Assembly (NCBI RefSeq): GCF_009763245.1
Contig: NZ_WKJZ01000002.1
Location: 383,251-447,250, forward strand
DNA from: Pseudomonas xionganensis
GTDB lineage: Bacteria; Pseudomonadota; Gammaproteobacteria; Pseudomonadales; Pseudomonadaceae
Length of the DNA stretch: 64,000 nt
Direction: 5' to 3'
Shown here one piece after another: positions 9,504 through 18,700 of the stretch. The first letter of the stretch is position 1. Each line of letters opens with the position of its first letter. The position numbers and the translations under genes were made by a program. Under the pieces are notes generated by a model. The model saw only the letters and a program-made list of their open reading frames with translations, was not told the DNA's origin and made no database searches.

Positions 9504-10427
9504 ATGAACGACCTGCGCCAGCTCCGCCACTTTGTCGCCCTCGCCGAACACGGCCACTTCGCCCGCGCCGCCGAAGCCGTGCACCTTAGCCAACCGGCCC
9601 TAAGCCGTAGCATCCAGGCCCTGGAAAGTAGCCTGGACTGCGTGCTGGTCGACCGCCACAGCCGCGGCATCAGCCTGACCGCCCACGGCCGGCTGGTACT
9701 GGAGCATGCCCGTCGCCTGCTGGCCGGCAGCCGCGCCCTGAGCAATGCAGTCAGCCAGCTGGCCAATCTGCAAGCAGGTGAGCTGCGCCTGGGCTGCGGC
9801 CCCTACCCGGCGGCGCGGTTGGTTCCCCGCGCCCTCGGCAACCTGGCCCAGCGCTATCCGGGAGTGCGGGTGCAGGTGCAGATCGCCAACTGGAAGGCGT
9901 TGCGCGACAGCCTGCTGAATGACGCCATCGAACTGTTTGTCGCCGACAGCCGTGAACTGCAGGATGATCCCCTGCTCTGCATCGAGCCGCTGCAGCGCCA
10001 CGCTGGCGTGCTGTTCTGCCGCCCGGGCCATCCTCTGCTGCAACAGCGCACACTCGGCCTGGGCGATCTGCTCGACTACCCCCTGGCCGGCACCCAGCTA
10101 CCCCTGGCGGTGGAGCAGACACTGCGCAAGCTCAGCGGCCGCGAACAACCGCTGGGCATTCAGTGCGATAACTTTATGCTGCTGAAAACCCTGGTAGCCG
10201 ATAGCGATGTACTGAGCATGGCGCCCTGGGATGTGGTGGCCGAGGATATCCAGGCCGGGCGCCTGGCCGTGCTGCCCCTGCAGAGCGGGTTACTCAGCGA
10301 ACAATCGGCCTATGGCCTGGTCAGCCGCGCCGGGCATAGCCTGTCACCTGCAGCGCAAGCTATGACGGAGCAGATCTACCAAGCGGAGCGCAGCTTCAGC
10401 CTGGCGTCTGAAGCCGCAAAAACCTAG
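9504..10427 (+). CDS. LysR-family transcriptional regulator
   Basis: 307-residue LTTR with an N-terminal winged helix-turn-helix (LRQLRHFVALAEHGHFARAAEAVHLSQPALSRSIQALE region, residues 3-42) and a C-terminal effector-binding domain. It is transcribed away from the alkylsulfatase gene with 97 bases between, the classic LTTR arrangement, so it probably controls that gene and itself. Its stop overlaps the convergent lipoprotein gene by four bases. The effector, perhaps an alkyl sulfate or fatty alcohol, is inferred from context only. Confidence 0.88.
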   Translation: MNDLRQLRHFVALAEHGHFARAAEAVHLSQPALSRSIQALESSLDCVLVDRHSRGISLTAHGRLVLEHARRLLAGSRALSNAVSQLANLQAGELRLGCGPYPAARLVPRALGNLAQRYPGVRVQVQIANWKALRDSLLNDAIELFVADSRELQDDPLLCIEPLQRHAGVLFCRPGHPLLQQRTLGLGDLLDYPLAGTQLPLAVEQTLRKLSGREQPLGIQCDNFMLLKTLVADSDVLSMAPWDVVAEDIQAGRLAVLPLQSGLLSEQSAYGLVSRAGHSLSPAAQAMTEQIYQAERSFSLASEAAKT

Positions 10428-10873
10428 TTCTGCCGCCATTCACGCTCGGAGCGCTCGGCTCTGCGCTGCCAGTCGCCAGAGCGTTGGCGGTCTTGCCGGT
10501 GCTGCCGACGGTCATCCTGATGATACTGACGCGGCCGCTCATGCCTGCGCTCATCCCAACCGGCCTGCCGCTGAATATGACGCTGCGGGTGCGGATAAGG
10601 CTGGTAGTGATGCGGCGCGGGTGCCGACTTGTAACGCTGAGGGGCCTGCCAGTCACCCTCATAGCGTCGACCGTCATACCGGCGCATCTCATAGCGATGC
10701 TTGTCGTGCCGGTAGTAGTGCGGCACCACATATAGCGTCTGGCGCGGCACCTGGTAGTAGGTGGTCGAATAATGGCGATCATGGCCGCGATAGCCATGAC
10801 CACTGCCGCCGTAAGCAACACAGCCGCTCATAAATAGACCCAACAACGCAATCAGCATGGATTTGAATAACAT
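10424..10873 (-). CDS. Small His/Tyr/Arg-rich lipoprotein
   Basis: 149-residue protein with a lipoprotein signal (LLGLFMSGC, lipobox cysteine at residue 18), then a strongly polar tail rich in His, Tyr, Arg and Gln (HYYRHDKHRYEMRRYDGRRY). A strong AGGAGG lies seven bases before the ATG and fixes the start. I do not recognise a domain. The composition suggests an extended periplasmic polycation, perhaps metal- or polymer-binding, but that is a guess. It is divergent from the guanidine cluster and tail-to-tail with the LysR gene. Confidence 0.72.
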   Translation of the reverse strand: MLFKSMLIALLGLFMSGCVAYGGSGHGYRGHDRHYSTTYYQVPRQTLYVVPHYYRHDKHRYEMRRYDGRRYEGDWQAPQRYKSAPAPHHYQPYPHPQRHIQRQAGWDERRHERPRQYHQDDRRQHRQDRQRSGDWQRRAERSEREWRQN

Positions 10874-11111
10874 GGCGGCCTCCTTCGACCGCAGGTAAGA
10901 CGTCGACGGCTGTCGACAACCAGGATCACTCCCACCTGCTATGACAACAGCCCTTGTCATTCGCTTGCAGCCCGCCCAGGGCAACCGACCGACGGCAATC
11001 GCCCCGCAATGCGGCACACCGGCTACATGGCGCACCAGAACAGCGCAACAGACACCCCACCCACGTCCACGGACAGCGCTTAAGCCCCGTTGCAGAAGGC
11101 CTGCGTATAAC

Positions 11112-11127
11112 TGGCACGATGCTCGCT
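11112..11127 (+). promoter_or_regulatory. Sigma-54 promoter (-24/-12) of the guanidine cluster
   Basis: TGGCACGATGCTCGCT matches the consensus TGGCACG-N4-TTGCW at all but one fixed position, with GG and GC correctly spaced. It lies 65 bases upstream of the riboswitch, so the transcript would carry the aptamer. This fits NtrC-type nitrogen control. An upstream GCACCAGAACAGCGC near 11032 is at best a weak NtrC-like site. Confidence 0.75.
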
Positions 11128-11191
11128 ATGGGTAAGACGTGCAGGAACAACCCGCCCTGGCGGGATCGCGGCACCACAATTTGCAATAGCC

Positions 11192-11293
11192 GACTAGGGT
11201 TCCGGGCTGCCGATCAGCGGATCGACGGCTGACTGGTCCGAGAGTTGGCGACCTCCTTCGAGGTTACACGGCGGGATAAAAGCCCGGGAGAAC
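11192..11293 (+). ncRNA. Guanidine-I riboswitch (ykkC class)
   Basis: The conserved segments of the guanidine-I aptamer are all present and in order: CTAGGGTTCCG at 11194, ACTGGTCCGAGAG at 11232, and ACACGGCGGGATAAAAGCCC followed by GGGAGA ending near 11292. The variable stem between the first two can pair. The ATG of the binding-protein gene follows 67 bases later, with GGAGG at 11348. This class activates guanidine export or degradation genes when guanidine binds. A CCCCA/TGGGG hairpin just downstream may be part of the expression platform. Confidence 0.96.
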
Positions 11294-11359
11294 GCGCCCC
11301 AGTGATGGGGAAACCGCCGCGCACTCCTGCCCGCCCACTTTCGAACTGGAGGTTCCACC

Positions 11360-12427
11360 ATGCGTAAGCCCCGTCTGCTCTCCACCCTCGCCGCCGCCCT
11401 GGCCGTCTCGCTCAGCTGCAGCGCCCAGGCCGCGCCGAAAAGCGATTTCAGCGTCTGCTGGACCATCTACGCCGGCTGGATGCCCTGGGAGTACGGCGCC
11501 GCCTCCGGCATCGTCGACAAGTGGGCGAAGAAGTACGACATCAGCATCGATGTGGTGCAGATCAACGACTACGTCGAGTCGATCAACCAGTACAGTGCCG
11601 GCCAGTTCGACGGCTGCACCATGACCAATATGGACGCCCTGACCATCCCGGCAGCCGGCGGCATCGACTCCACCGCCCTGATCATCGGCGACTTCTCCAA
11701 CGGCAACGACGGCATCGTGCTCAAGGGCGAAGGCAAGACCCTGGCCGACCTCAAGGGCATGGAGGTCAACCTGGTGGAACTGTCGGTTTCCCATTACCTG
11801 CTGGCCCGTGGCCTGGAGCGCGCCCAGCTGAGCGAGCGTGACCTCAAGGTGGTCAACACCTCCGACGCTGACCTGGTCGCCGCCTTCGCCACCGACGGCG
11901 TACAGGCAGTGGCCACCTGGAACCCGCTACTGGCCGAGATCGAAGCCACCCCCGGAGTGACCAAGGTGTTCGACTCCAGCCAGATCCCCGGCGAGATCAT
12001 CGACCTGATGGTGGTCAACAGCGACACCCTCAAGGACAACCCGGCCTTCGGCAAGGCGCTGACCGGTGCCTGGTACGAAATCATGGCCACCATGGGCAGC
12101 GATTCGGCCGAGGGCCTTGCCGCCCGCGAGCATATGGCCAAGGCCTCCGGCACCGACCTGGCCGGCTACGAGGCGCAGCTGGCGGCGACCAAGATGTTCT
12201 ACTCGGCCAGCGATGCCGTGGCCTTCGCCACCAGCCCGAAACTGCCGGCGACCATGACCAAGGTGGCCGAGTTCTCCTTCAGTCACGGCCTGCTGGGTGA
12301 GGGCGCGCAAAGCAGCGACGCCATCGGCATGAGCTTCGCCAAGGACGTGATCACCGGCGACAGCGGCAATCTCAAGCTGCGCTTCGATCCTTCGTTTATG
12401 CAGATGGCGGCTGACGGCACGCTGTAA
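11360..12427 (+). CDS. ABC transporter substrate-binding protein, NitT/TauT type (guanidine/urea cluster)
   Basis: 355-residue periplasmic binding protein with a cleavable signal (STLAAALAVSLSCSAQA). The mature part is like nitrate/sulfonate/taurine-type binding proteins (FSVCWTIYAGWMPWEYG; FDGCTMTNMDALTIPAAGG). It is the first gene after the guanidine-I riboswitch and is followed by permease and ATPase genes, so it probably delivers guanidine or a related compound. Such proteins in urea-carboxylase clusters are usually labelled urea-carboxylase-associated transporters. The ligand is inferred from the riboswitch rather than from binding residues. Confidence 0.88.
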   Translation: MRKPRLLSTLAAALAVSLSCSAQAAPKSDFSVCWTIYAGWMPWEYGAASGIVDKWAKKYDISIDVVQINDYVESINQYSAGQFDGCTMTNMDALTIPAAGGIDSTALIIGDFSNGNDGIVLKGEGKTLADLKGMEVNLVELSVSHYLLARGLERAQLSERDLKVVNTSDADLVAAFATDGVQAVATWNPLLAEIEATPGVTKVFDSSQIPGEIIDLMVVNSDTLKDNPAFGKALTGAWYEIMATMGSDSAEGLAAREHMAKASGTDLAGYEAQLAATKMFYSASDAVAFATSPKLPATMTKVAEFSFSHGLLGEGAQSSDAIGMSFAKDVITGDSGNLKLRFDPSFMQMAADGTL

Positions 12428-12455
12428 GCAAACGCCCTTGCGTAAACGGCACCTC

Positions 12456-12544
12456 GTAGGGTGGATGACGCTTCACCCATCCACCACCTCGCGCCTCCAT
12501 GGTGGATGAAAAAAGCGCCAGCTACGCGCCCCGATCCACCCTAC
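12456..12544. repeat. GTAGGGTGGA-type palindromic repeats
   Basis: Two to three imperfect palindromes starting GTAGGGTGGATGACGC and ending GATCCACCCTAC fill the space between the binding-protein and permease genes. They may stabilise or attenuate the operon transcript. Confidence 0.65.
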
Positions 12545-12560
12545 GCACGACGAGATCACT

Positions 12561-13376
12561 ATGCGCCTGATCAACCGACACCCGCAGCGCGGCGGCCGCC
12601 TGCTGCTGATGCTGCTGCCCTTTGTGCTGCTGTTGCTTGTCTACTTCAGCGCCTCCAGCGCGCGGCTGGCAGACAACGCCAACGACAAGCTGCTGCCCAG
12701 CGCCAACCAGATGGTCGCGGCCATCGATCGCCTGGCCTTTACCGAGGACAAGCGCAGCGGCCACTACCTGTTCTGGCAGGACAGCGCCGCCAGCCTCAAG
12801 CGGCTGGCCATGGGCATCGGCATTGCGGCAATAGCCGGGCTGTGTCTGGGCATCGCCGCCGGGATCATCCCGCTGTTTGGCGCGCCGCTGTCGCCGCTGC
12901 TCACCGTGCTGTCGATGGTGCCGCCGCTGGCGATATTGCCGATCCTGTTTATCGTCTTTGGCCTGGGCGAGCTGTCCAAGGTGATGCTGATCGTCATCGG
13001 CATCACCCCGATCCTGGCCCGTGACTTGGAGCAGCGCGCTCGGGAAATCCCCCAGGAAATCCTGATCAAGGCGCAGACCCTGGGCGCCAGTACCTGGACC
13101 CTGATCCTGCGCGTGGTGCTGCCGCAATTGCTGCCGCGCCTGCTGATCGCTCTGCGCCTGGTGCTCGGCTCGGCCTGGCTGTTTCTGATCGCCGCCGAGG
13201 CCATCGCCAGTACCGACGGCCTGGGCTATCGGATCTTTCTGGTGCGCCGCTATATGGCCATGGACGTCATCCTGCCCTATGTGGTGTGGATCACCCTGCT
13301 CGCCTGGCTGATGGACCTGGGCCTGCGCCAGACCGCCCGTCTGTGCTTTCCCTGGTATGAAGGGGCCAAATCATGA
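12561..13376 (+). CDS. ABC transporter permease (guanidine/urea cluster)
   Basis: 271-residue inner-membrane permease of the NitT/TauT family (BPD_transp_1). It has a first hydrophobic helix (LLLMLLPFVLLLLVYF), about six segments in all, and a cytoplasmic EAA loop in the region EILIKAQTLGASTWTLILR. Its stop overlaps the ATG of the ATPase gene by four bases (ATGA), indicating translational coupling. Expected to pair with the preceding binding protein and the following ATPase to import guanidine or urea-like substrates. Confidence 0.88.
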   Translation: MRLINRHPQRGGRLLLMLLPFVLLLLVYFSASSARLADNANDKLLPSANQMVAAIDRLAFTEDKRSGHYLFWQDSAASLKRLAMGIGIAAIAGLCLGIAAGIIPLFGAPLSPLLTVLSMVPPLAILPILFIVFGLGELSKVMLIVIGITPILARDLEQRAREIPQEILIKAQTLGASTWTLILRVVLPQLLPRLLIALRLVLGSAWLFLIAAEAIASTDGLGYRIFLVRRYMAMDVILPYVVWITLLAWLMDLGLRQTARLCFPWYEGAKS

Positions 13377-14167
13377 GCGCCTTTATCGAAGTCCGGAATG
13401 TGTGGCAGGAGTATGGCGATCAAGTCGTGCTTGAGCGCTTGAACCTAAGCATCAACGAAGGCGAGTTCTGCACCCTGGTTGGCGCCTCCGGCTGCGGCAA
13501 GTCGACCTTTCTGCGCCTGCTGCTGGGTCAGGAGCGCGCCAGCCGCGGCGAGATCCTGCTCGCGGGCGAGCCCCTGGCCGGCGAACCCGATAGCAGCCGT
13601 GGCGTGGTGTTTCAACGCTACTCGGTGTTTCCGCATCTAAGCGTGCTGGATAACGTCGCCATCGGTCTGGAGCTGCCACGATCCAAGCTGCTCGGTCGGC
13701 TGTTTGGCGCCGCCAAGCGCGAGGCCCGCGAACAGGCTGCGGTGATCCTGCACAAAGTCGGCCTTGGCCATGCCCTGGACAAGTACCCCAGCGCCCTGTC
13801 CGGTGGCATGCAGCAACGCCTGGCGATTGCCCAGGCGCTGACCATGCAACCGCGTGTGCTGCTGCTCGATGAGCCCTTCGGCGCTCTCGATCCGGGCATT
13901 CGCAAGGACATGCACGCCCTGCTGCTGGAGCTGTGGCACGAGACCAAGCTGACCGTGTTTATGGTCACTCACGATCTCAGCGAGGGCTTTAGCCTCGGCA
14001 CCCGCCTGCTGGTGTTCGACAAGACCCGCCTCGATCCCCATGCGCCGAACGCCTTCGGTGCGCGCATCACCTATGACATTCCCCTGAACAGCGACCGCCG
14101 CGCCCAGCGCGCCGCCGTCGAAGGCTTGCCCGCGCATATCGCCGGCAAGCTGCAACCGGCCCTGTAA
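13373..14167 (+). CDS. ABC transporter ATP-binding protein (guanidine/urea cluster)
   Basis: 264-residue ATPase energising the preceding permease. Walker A GASGCGKST (near residue 38), signature LSGGMQQR, Walker B LLLDEPFGALD and H-loop VTHD are intact. The closest type is NitT/TauT (TauB/SsuB). It overlaps the permease gene by four bases and is followed ten bases later by the first DUF1989 gene, so transport and catabolic genes are one transcription unit. Confidence 0.92.
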   Translation: MSAFIEVRNVWQEYGDQVVLERLNLSINEGEFCTLVGASGCGKSTFLRLLLGQERASRGEILLAGEPLAGEPDSSRGVVFQRYSVFPHLSVLDNVAIGLELPRSKLLGRLFGAAKREAREQAAVILHKVGLGHALDKYPSALSGGMQQRLAIAQALTMQPRVLLLDEPFGALDPGIRKDMHALLLELWHETKLTVFMVTHDLSEGFSLGTRLLVFDKTRLDPHAPNAFGARITYDIPLNSDRRAQRAAVEGLPAHIAGKLQPAL

Positions 14168-14177
14168 GGAGCTCGCC

Positions 14178-14906
14178 ATGACCGCTGCACTGACCCTGCG
14201 CCCCACCCTGTACGAGGAACTCATACCCGGTGGCGGCCACACCTCCTTTGTCCTCAAGCGCGGCCAGCTGCTGCGCATCACCGATATCGAAGGCGGCGCC
14301 AATGCCAGCCTGCTGCTGCTCAATGCGGCGGAGAAAAGCGAACGGCTGAACCTGCCCGACACCTTGAAGTGCCAGCACACCGCCAAGCTGACTGCCGGCC
14401 ACTGCCTGTATTCGGATATGGGGCGGGTGCTGGCCGCCATTACCACGGACACCTGCGGCTGGCATGACAGCTTTGGCGGCGTACTGAATGCCGAGGAAGT
14501 GGCCGAGAAATACGGCCAGGGCAGCTATCAGCAGCTGCGCAACGGTTTCTTTCGCAACGGCGTGGACAACCTGCTGGTGGAAATGGGCAAGTGGAATCTG
14601 GGCCTTGCCGACCTGCTGATGTGCCTGAACCTGTTTAGCAAAGTCACGGTGGACAGCGATGGCTGCTTCCACTTCCAACCGGGCAATTCCAAGGCCGGCG
14701 ACCATATCGAGCTGTTCGCACCGATGGACTGCCTGGTGGCGCTCACCGCCCTGCAACACCCCATGGACCCCAACCCGGTTTACTCGCCCAAGCCGCTGCA
14801 ACTGTCCTGGCACAAGGTCGAAAGCGACGGCATCAGCGTGCTGTGCCGCACCTCACGCGCGGAAAACGCCCGCGGCTTCCATAACACCGAACGTCTGTAT
14901 CTGTGA
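14178..14906 (+). CDS. DUF1989 protein UAAP1, probable carboxyguanidine deiminase subunit
   Basis: 242-residue member of DUF1989, the larger of the two urea-amidolyase-associated proteins. In characterised clusters the two DUF1989 proteins form a heteromeric carboxyguanidine deiminase (CgdAB) that converts carboxyguanidine to allophanate and ammonia. Visible conserved features include [20 protein letters not shown] (residues 80-99) and Cys/His-rich positions that may bind metal. AAGGA precedes the ATG. I leave the symbol blank because I cannot tell which of cgdA or cgdB it is. Confidence 0.85.
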   Translation: MTAALTLRPTLYEELIPGGGHTSFVLKRGQLLRITDIEGGANASLLLLNAAEKSERLNLPDTLKCQHTAKLTAGHCLYSDMGRVLAAITTDTCGWHDSFGGVLNAEEVAEKYGQGSYQQLRNGFFRNGVDNLLVEMGKWNLGLADLLMCLNLFSKVTVDSDGCFHFQPGNSKAGDHIELFAPMDCLVALTALQHPMDPNPVYSPKPLQLSWHKVESDGISVLCRTSRAENARGFHNTERLYL

Positions 14907-14917
14907 GGCCTGCCAGC

Positions 14918-15553
14918 ATGACTCTTATCTCAAGCGACAAGCATCCGGAAGCGGCGGTGTACCGCGCCACCATCGGCGCCGGCGAGCCCTTTCTCTGTGA
15001 AGTTAAAGCCGGCCAGACCCTGCGCCTGCTCGACCTGGAAGGCAACCAGGCGGTCGATACCCTGTTCTACAGTGCGCAGAACCCGCGCGAGCGCTATGAC
15101 GCGCAGCGCACCCTGCGCAAACAGAACCGCGTGTACCTGAGCACCGACAGCGTGCTGTATTCCAACCTGGGCCGGCCGATGCTGAGCATCACCGCCGACA
15201 CCTGTGGCCGCCACGACACCCTCGGTGGCGCCTGCGCCCAGGAAAGCAACACGGTGCGCTACGCCCTGGACAAGCGCTATATGCACAGCTGCCGCGACAA
15301 CTTTCTTCGCGCGAGCCTGCACGATGGTCGCCTGGAGAAGCGCGACATCGGCGCCAATATCAATTTCTTTATGAACGTGCCGGTCACCCCCGAAGGCGGC
15401 CTGACCTTCGAAGACGGCATCTCCGCCGCCGGCAAGTACGTCGAGCTCAAGGCGCATATGGATGTGATCGTATTGATCTCCAACTGCCCGCAGCTGAACA
15501 ACCCCTGCAACGGCTACAACCCGACCCCGGCCGAGGTGCTGGTATGGGATTGA
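14918..15553 (+). CDS. DUF1989 protein UAAP2, probable carboxyguanidine deiminase subunit
   Basis: 211-residue partner of the preceding protein, with the parallel motif [20 protein letters not shown] and conserved Cys residues (CAQESN; HSCRDNF). The two are paralogues. Together they are expected to deiminate carboxyguanidine produced by the biotin carboxylase downstream. I start at ATG 14918, ten bases after GAGG; a GTG at 14903 would overlap the previous stop and is the alternative. Cytoplasmic, no signal. Confidence 0.85.
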   Translation: MTLISSDKHPEAAVYRATIGAGEPFLCEVKAGQTLRLLDLEGNQAVDTLFYSAQNPRERYDAQRTLRKQNRVYLSTDSVLYSNLGRPMLSITADTCGRHDTLGGACAQESNTVRYALDKRYMHSCRDNFLRASLHDGRLEKRDIGANINFFMNVPVTPEGGLTFEDGISAAGKYVELKAHMDVIVLISNCPQLNNPCNGYNPTPAEVLVWD

Positions 15554-15588
15554 GCAGGTTAAAAAACGAAAAGCTTGCAACCAGACCT

Positions 15589-15641
15589 GTAGGAGCGGGC
15601 CATGCCCGCGAACGCTCTTCGCGGGCATGGCCCGCTCCTAC
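15589..15641. repeat. Perfect REP hairpin inside the operon
   Basis: 24-bp perfect arms (starting GTAGGAGCGGGCCATGCCCG) with a five-base loop between the deiminase and carboxylase genes. There is no T tract, so it is more likely an mRNA stabiliser or attenuator than a full terminator. Confidence 0.85.
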
Positions 15642-15709
15642 AACCTATGGACGACCATAGGGCGCATCACTACCGGCGGGACGGCCCGCCTCTTTCGAGG
15701 ACACCTCGA

Positions 15710-18700
15710 ATGTTCGACAAACTGCTGATCGCCAACCGTGGCGCCATTGCCTGCCGCATCCTGCGCACCCTTCGTCAGCTCGACGTCAAGGGCGTGGCCG
15801 TCTACTCCGAAGCCGACGCCGCCAGCCTGCATATCCAGCAGGCCGATGAAGCCTTCAGCCTCGGCGAAGGCCCGGCCGCCGGCACCTACCTGGTGGTCGA
15901 GAAGATTCTCGCCGTCGCCAAGCAGGCCGACGCCAAAGCCATCCACCCCGGCTACGGCTTTCTCTCGGAGAACGCCGCCTTTGCCGAAGCCTGCGAGGCC
16001 GCCGGCATCGCCTTTGTCGGCCCGACGCCGGAGCAACTGCGGGTATTCGGCCTGAAACACACCGCCCGCGCCCTGGCCAAGCAGCATGGCGTGCCGATGC
16101 TGGAAGGCACCGAACTGCTGGAAAACCTCGATGCTGCATTGCTCGCAGGCGAGCAGGTCGGCTACCCGGTGATGCTAAAAAGCACCGCCGGCGGTGGCGG
16201 TATCGGTATGCGCGTATGCCACTCGGCCGCCGAGCTCTCCGAGGCCTTCGAGGCAGTCAAGCGCCTGGGGCAGAACAACTTCAGCGACAGCGGCGTATTT
16301 ATCGAGAAATACATCCAGCGCGCCCGCCATCTGGAAGTGCAGGTATTTGGCGATGGTTGCGGGGAAGTCATAGCCCTGGGCGTGCGCGACTGCTCGGTGC
16401 AGCGCCGTAACCAGAAGGTGCTGGAAGAAACCCCAGCGCCGAACCTGCCGGCCGGCATGGCCGAGGAACTGTGCGCGGCGGCGATCAAGCTGGCCAAGGC
16501 GGTCAGCTACCGCAGCGCCGGCACCGTGGAATTTGTCTACGACAGCGAGGCGGCGCGCTTCTACTTCCTGGAAGTGAATACCCGCCTGCAGGTCGAACAT
16601 GGAGTCACCGAACAGGTCTGGGGCGTCGACCTGGTGCGCTGGATGATCGAACTGGCGGCCGGCGATCTACCACCATTAAGCGAACTGGCGAAAACCCTAA
16701 AGCCCAGCGGCCATGCCATCCAGGCGCGGCTGTATGCCGAAGACCCGGGCCGCGACTTCCAGCCCAGCCCCGGTCTGCTGACCGCCGTGGAGTTTCCCAA
16801 GGCCGATGGCCAGGCGCTGCGCATCGACACCTGGGTCGAAGCCGGCTGCGAGATCCCGCCCTACTTTGACCCGATGATCGCCAAGGTCATTACCTGGGCC
16901 GATAACCGCGAAGCCGCCAGCGCCGCCCTGAATCAGGCTCTGGCCGATACCCTGCTCTATGGCGTGGAAACCAATAGCCAGTACCTGCGCCAGATCCTTA
17001 CCGACGCGCCCTTTGCCAGTGGTAACCCCTGGACCCGCTGCCTGGAAGGCCTGGTCTACCAGGCCAACACCTTCGAGGTGCTAAGCGCCGGCACCCAGAC
17101 CACCGTGCAGGACTTCCCCGGTCGCCTCGGCTACTGGGCCGTCGGCGTACCGCCCTCTGGGCCGATGGACAGCCGCGCCCTGCGCCTGGGCAATCGTCTG
17201 CTGGGTAATGCAGAAGGCGCTGCCGGCCTGGAAGTCACCATGAGCGGCCCGACCCTGCGCTTTAACACCGATGCAGTGGTGGCGGTCACTGGTGCGTCTA
17301 TTCCGCTTAGCGTCGATGGTATCGAGCAGCCACTGAATACCGCCCTGCTGATCAAGGCCGGCAGTACCCTAAGCCTGGGCACCATTGCCGGCGCGGGGGC
17401 ACGCAGCTATCTGTGCCTGCGTGGCGGTGTGCAGGTGCCGGATTATCTCGACAGTAAAAGCACCTTTACCCTTGGCCAGTTCGGCGGCCACGGCGGCCGC
17501 GCCCTGCGCGCCGGTGATGTGCTGCATATCCCGGCTCTGACCGACCGCCAAGCCGATGCGCAACTACCTGATGAGCTGTGCAGCGCCCTGCCTGCCGTGC
17601 GGGAAATCCGCGTGATCTACGGCCCCCACGGCGCGCCGGAATACTTTACCCCGGCCTATATCGAGACCTTCTTCGCCACCGACTGGGAAGTGCACTTCAA
17701 CTCCAGCCGCACTGGCGTAAGGCTTATCGGCCCGAAGCCCGAGTGGGTGCGCGACAGCGGCGGCGAAGCCGGCCTGCACCCCTCGAATATCCACGACAAT
17801 CCCTATGCCATCGGTGCAGTGGACTTTACCGGCGATATGCCAGTGATCCTCGGCCCGGACGGCCCCAGCCTGGGCGGTTTTGTCTGCCCGGTGACCATTA
17901 TCGAGGCCGACCTGTGGCAGCTGGGGCAGCTTAAGGCCGGCGACAAGGTGCGCTTTGCCCCGGTGGATATCGCCAGCGCGAGGCAATTGGCCAAGGCACG
18001 CAATGAAGAAGTTCAGGATCTCGCGCTTGTCTCCCCTCTCCCGCTTGCGGGAGAGGGGCCGGGGGAGAGGGCTCTTGAAAACACCCAAAGCCCCTCTCCC
18101 CAACCCTCTCCCATAAATGGGAGAGGGAGCAGTTCGATGTTAGCTTCCCCCATCGTCCTCGATATCGGCGCAGACGATAAACGCCTGGTGGCGCGCCTCT
18201 CCGGCGACACCCACCTGCTGCTGGAAATCGGCGCGGCGGAGCTGGATCTGGTGCTGCGTTTCCGTGGCCATGCACTGATGCAGGCACTGGAAGCACTGAG
18301 CCTCAACGGCGTGATCGACCTGACGCCGGGCATTCGCTCGCTGCAGGTGCACTACCAACCGGAAACCCTGCCCCTGCAGACGCTGCTCGATATCGTCGCC
18401 GGCGAATGGGACGCCGTCTGCGCCACCCAAGACCTGCGCGTGCCGTCGCGCATCGTTCATCTGCCGCTGTCCTGGGACGACCCAGCCTGTCAGCTGGCGA
18501 TCGAGAAATATATGACCACGGTGCGCAAGGACGCGCCCTGGTGCCCAAGCAACCTGGAATTTATTCGCCGCATCAACGACCTGCCCAATCTGGATGAGGT
18601 GCATCGCACGGTGTTCGACGCCAGCTATCTGGTGATGGGCCTGGGCGATGTGTATCTGGGCGCGCCGGTGGCCACCCCGCTGGACCCACGCCACCGCCTG

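Noticed and set aside
9407-9766. N-terminal extension of the alkylsulfatase
   Set aside because: Antisense to the LysR gene and placed before a clear signal peptide.
10424-11035. Longer form of the His/Tyr-rich lipoprotein
   Set aside because: Strong AGGAGG and lipobox support the start at 10873.
11032-11046. NtrC site before the guanidine promoter
   Set aside because: Only one half matches the consensus well.
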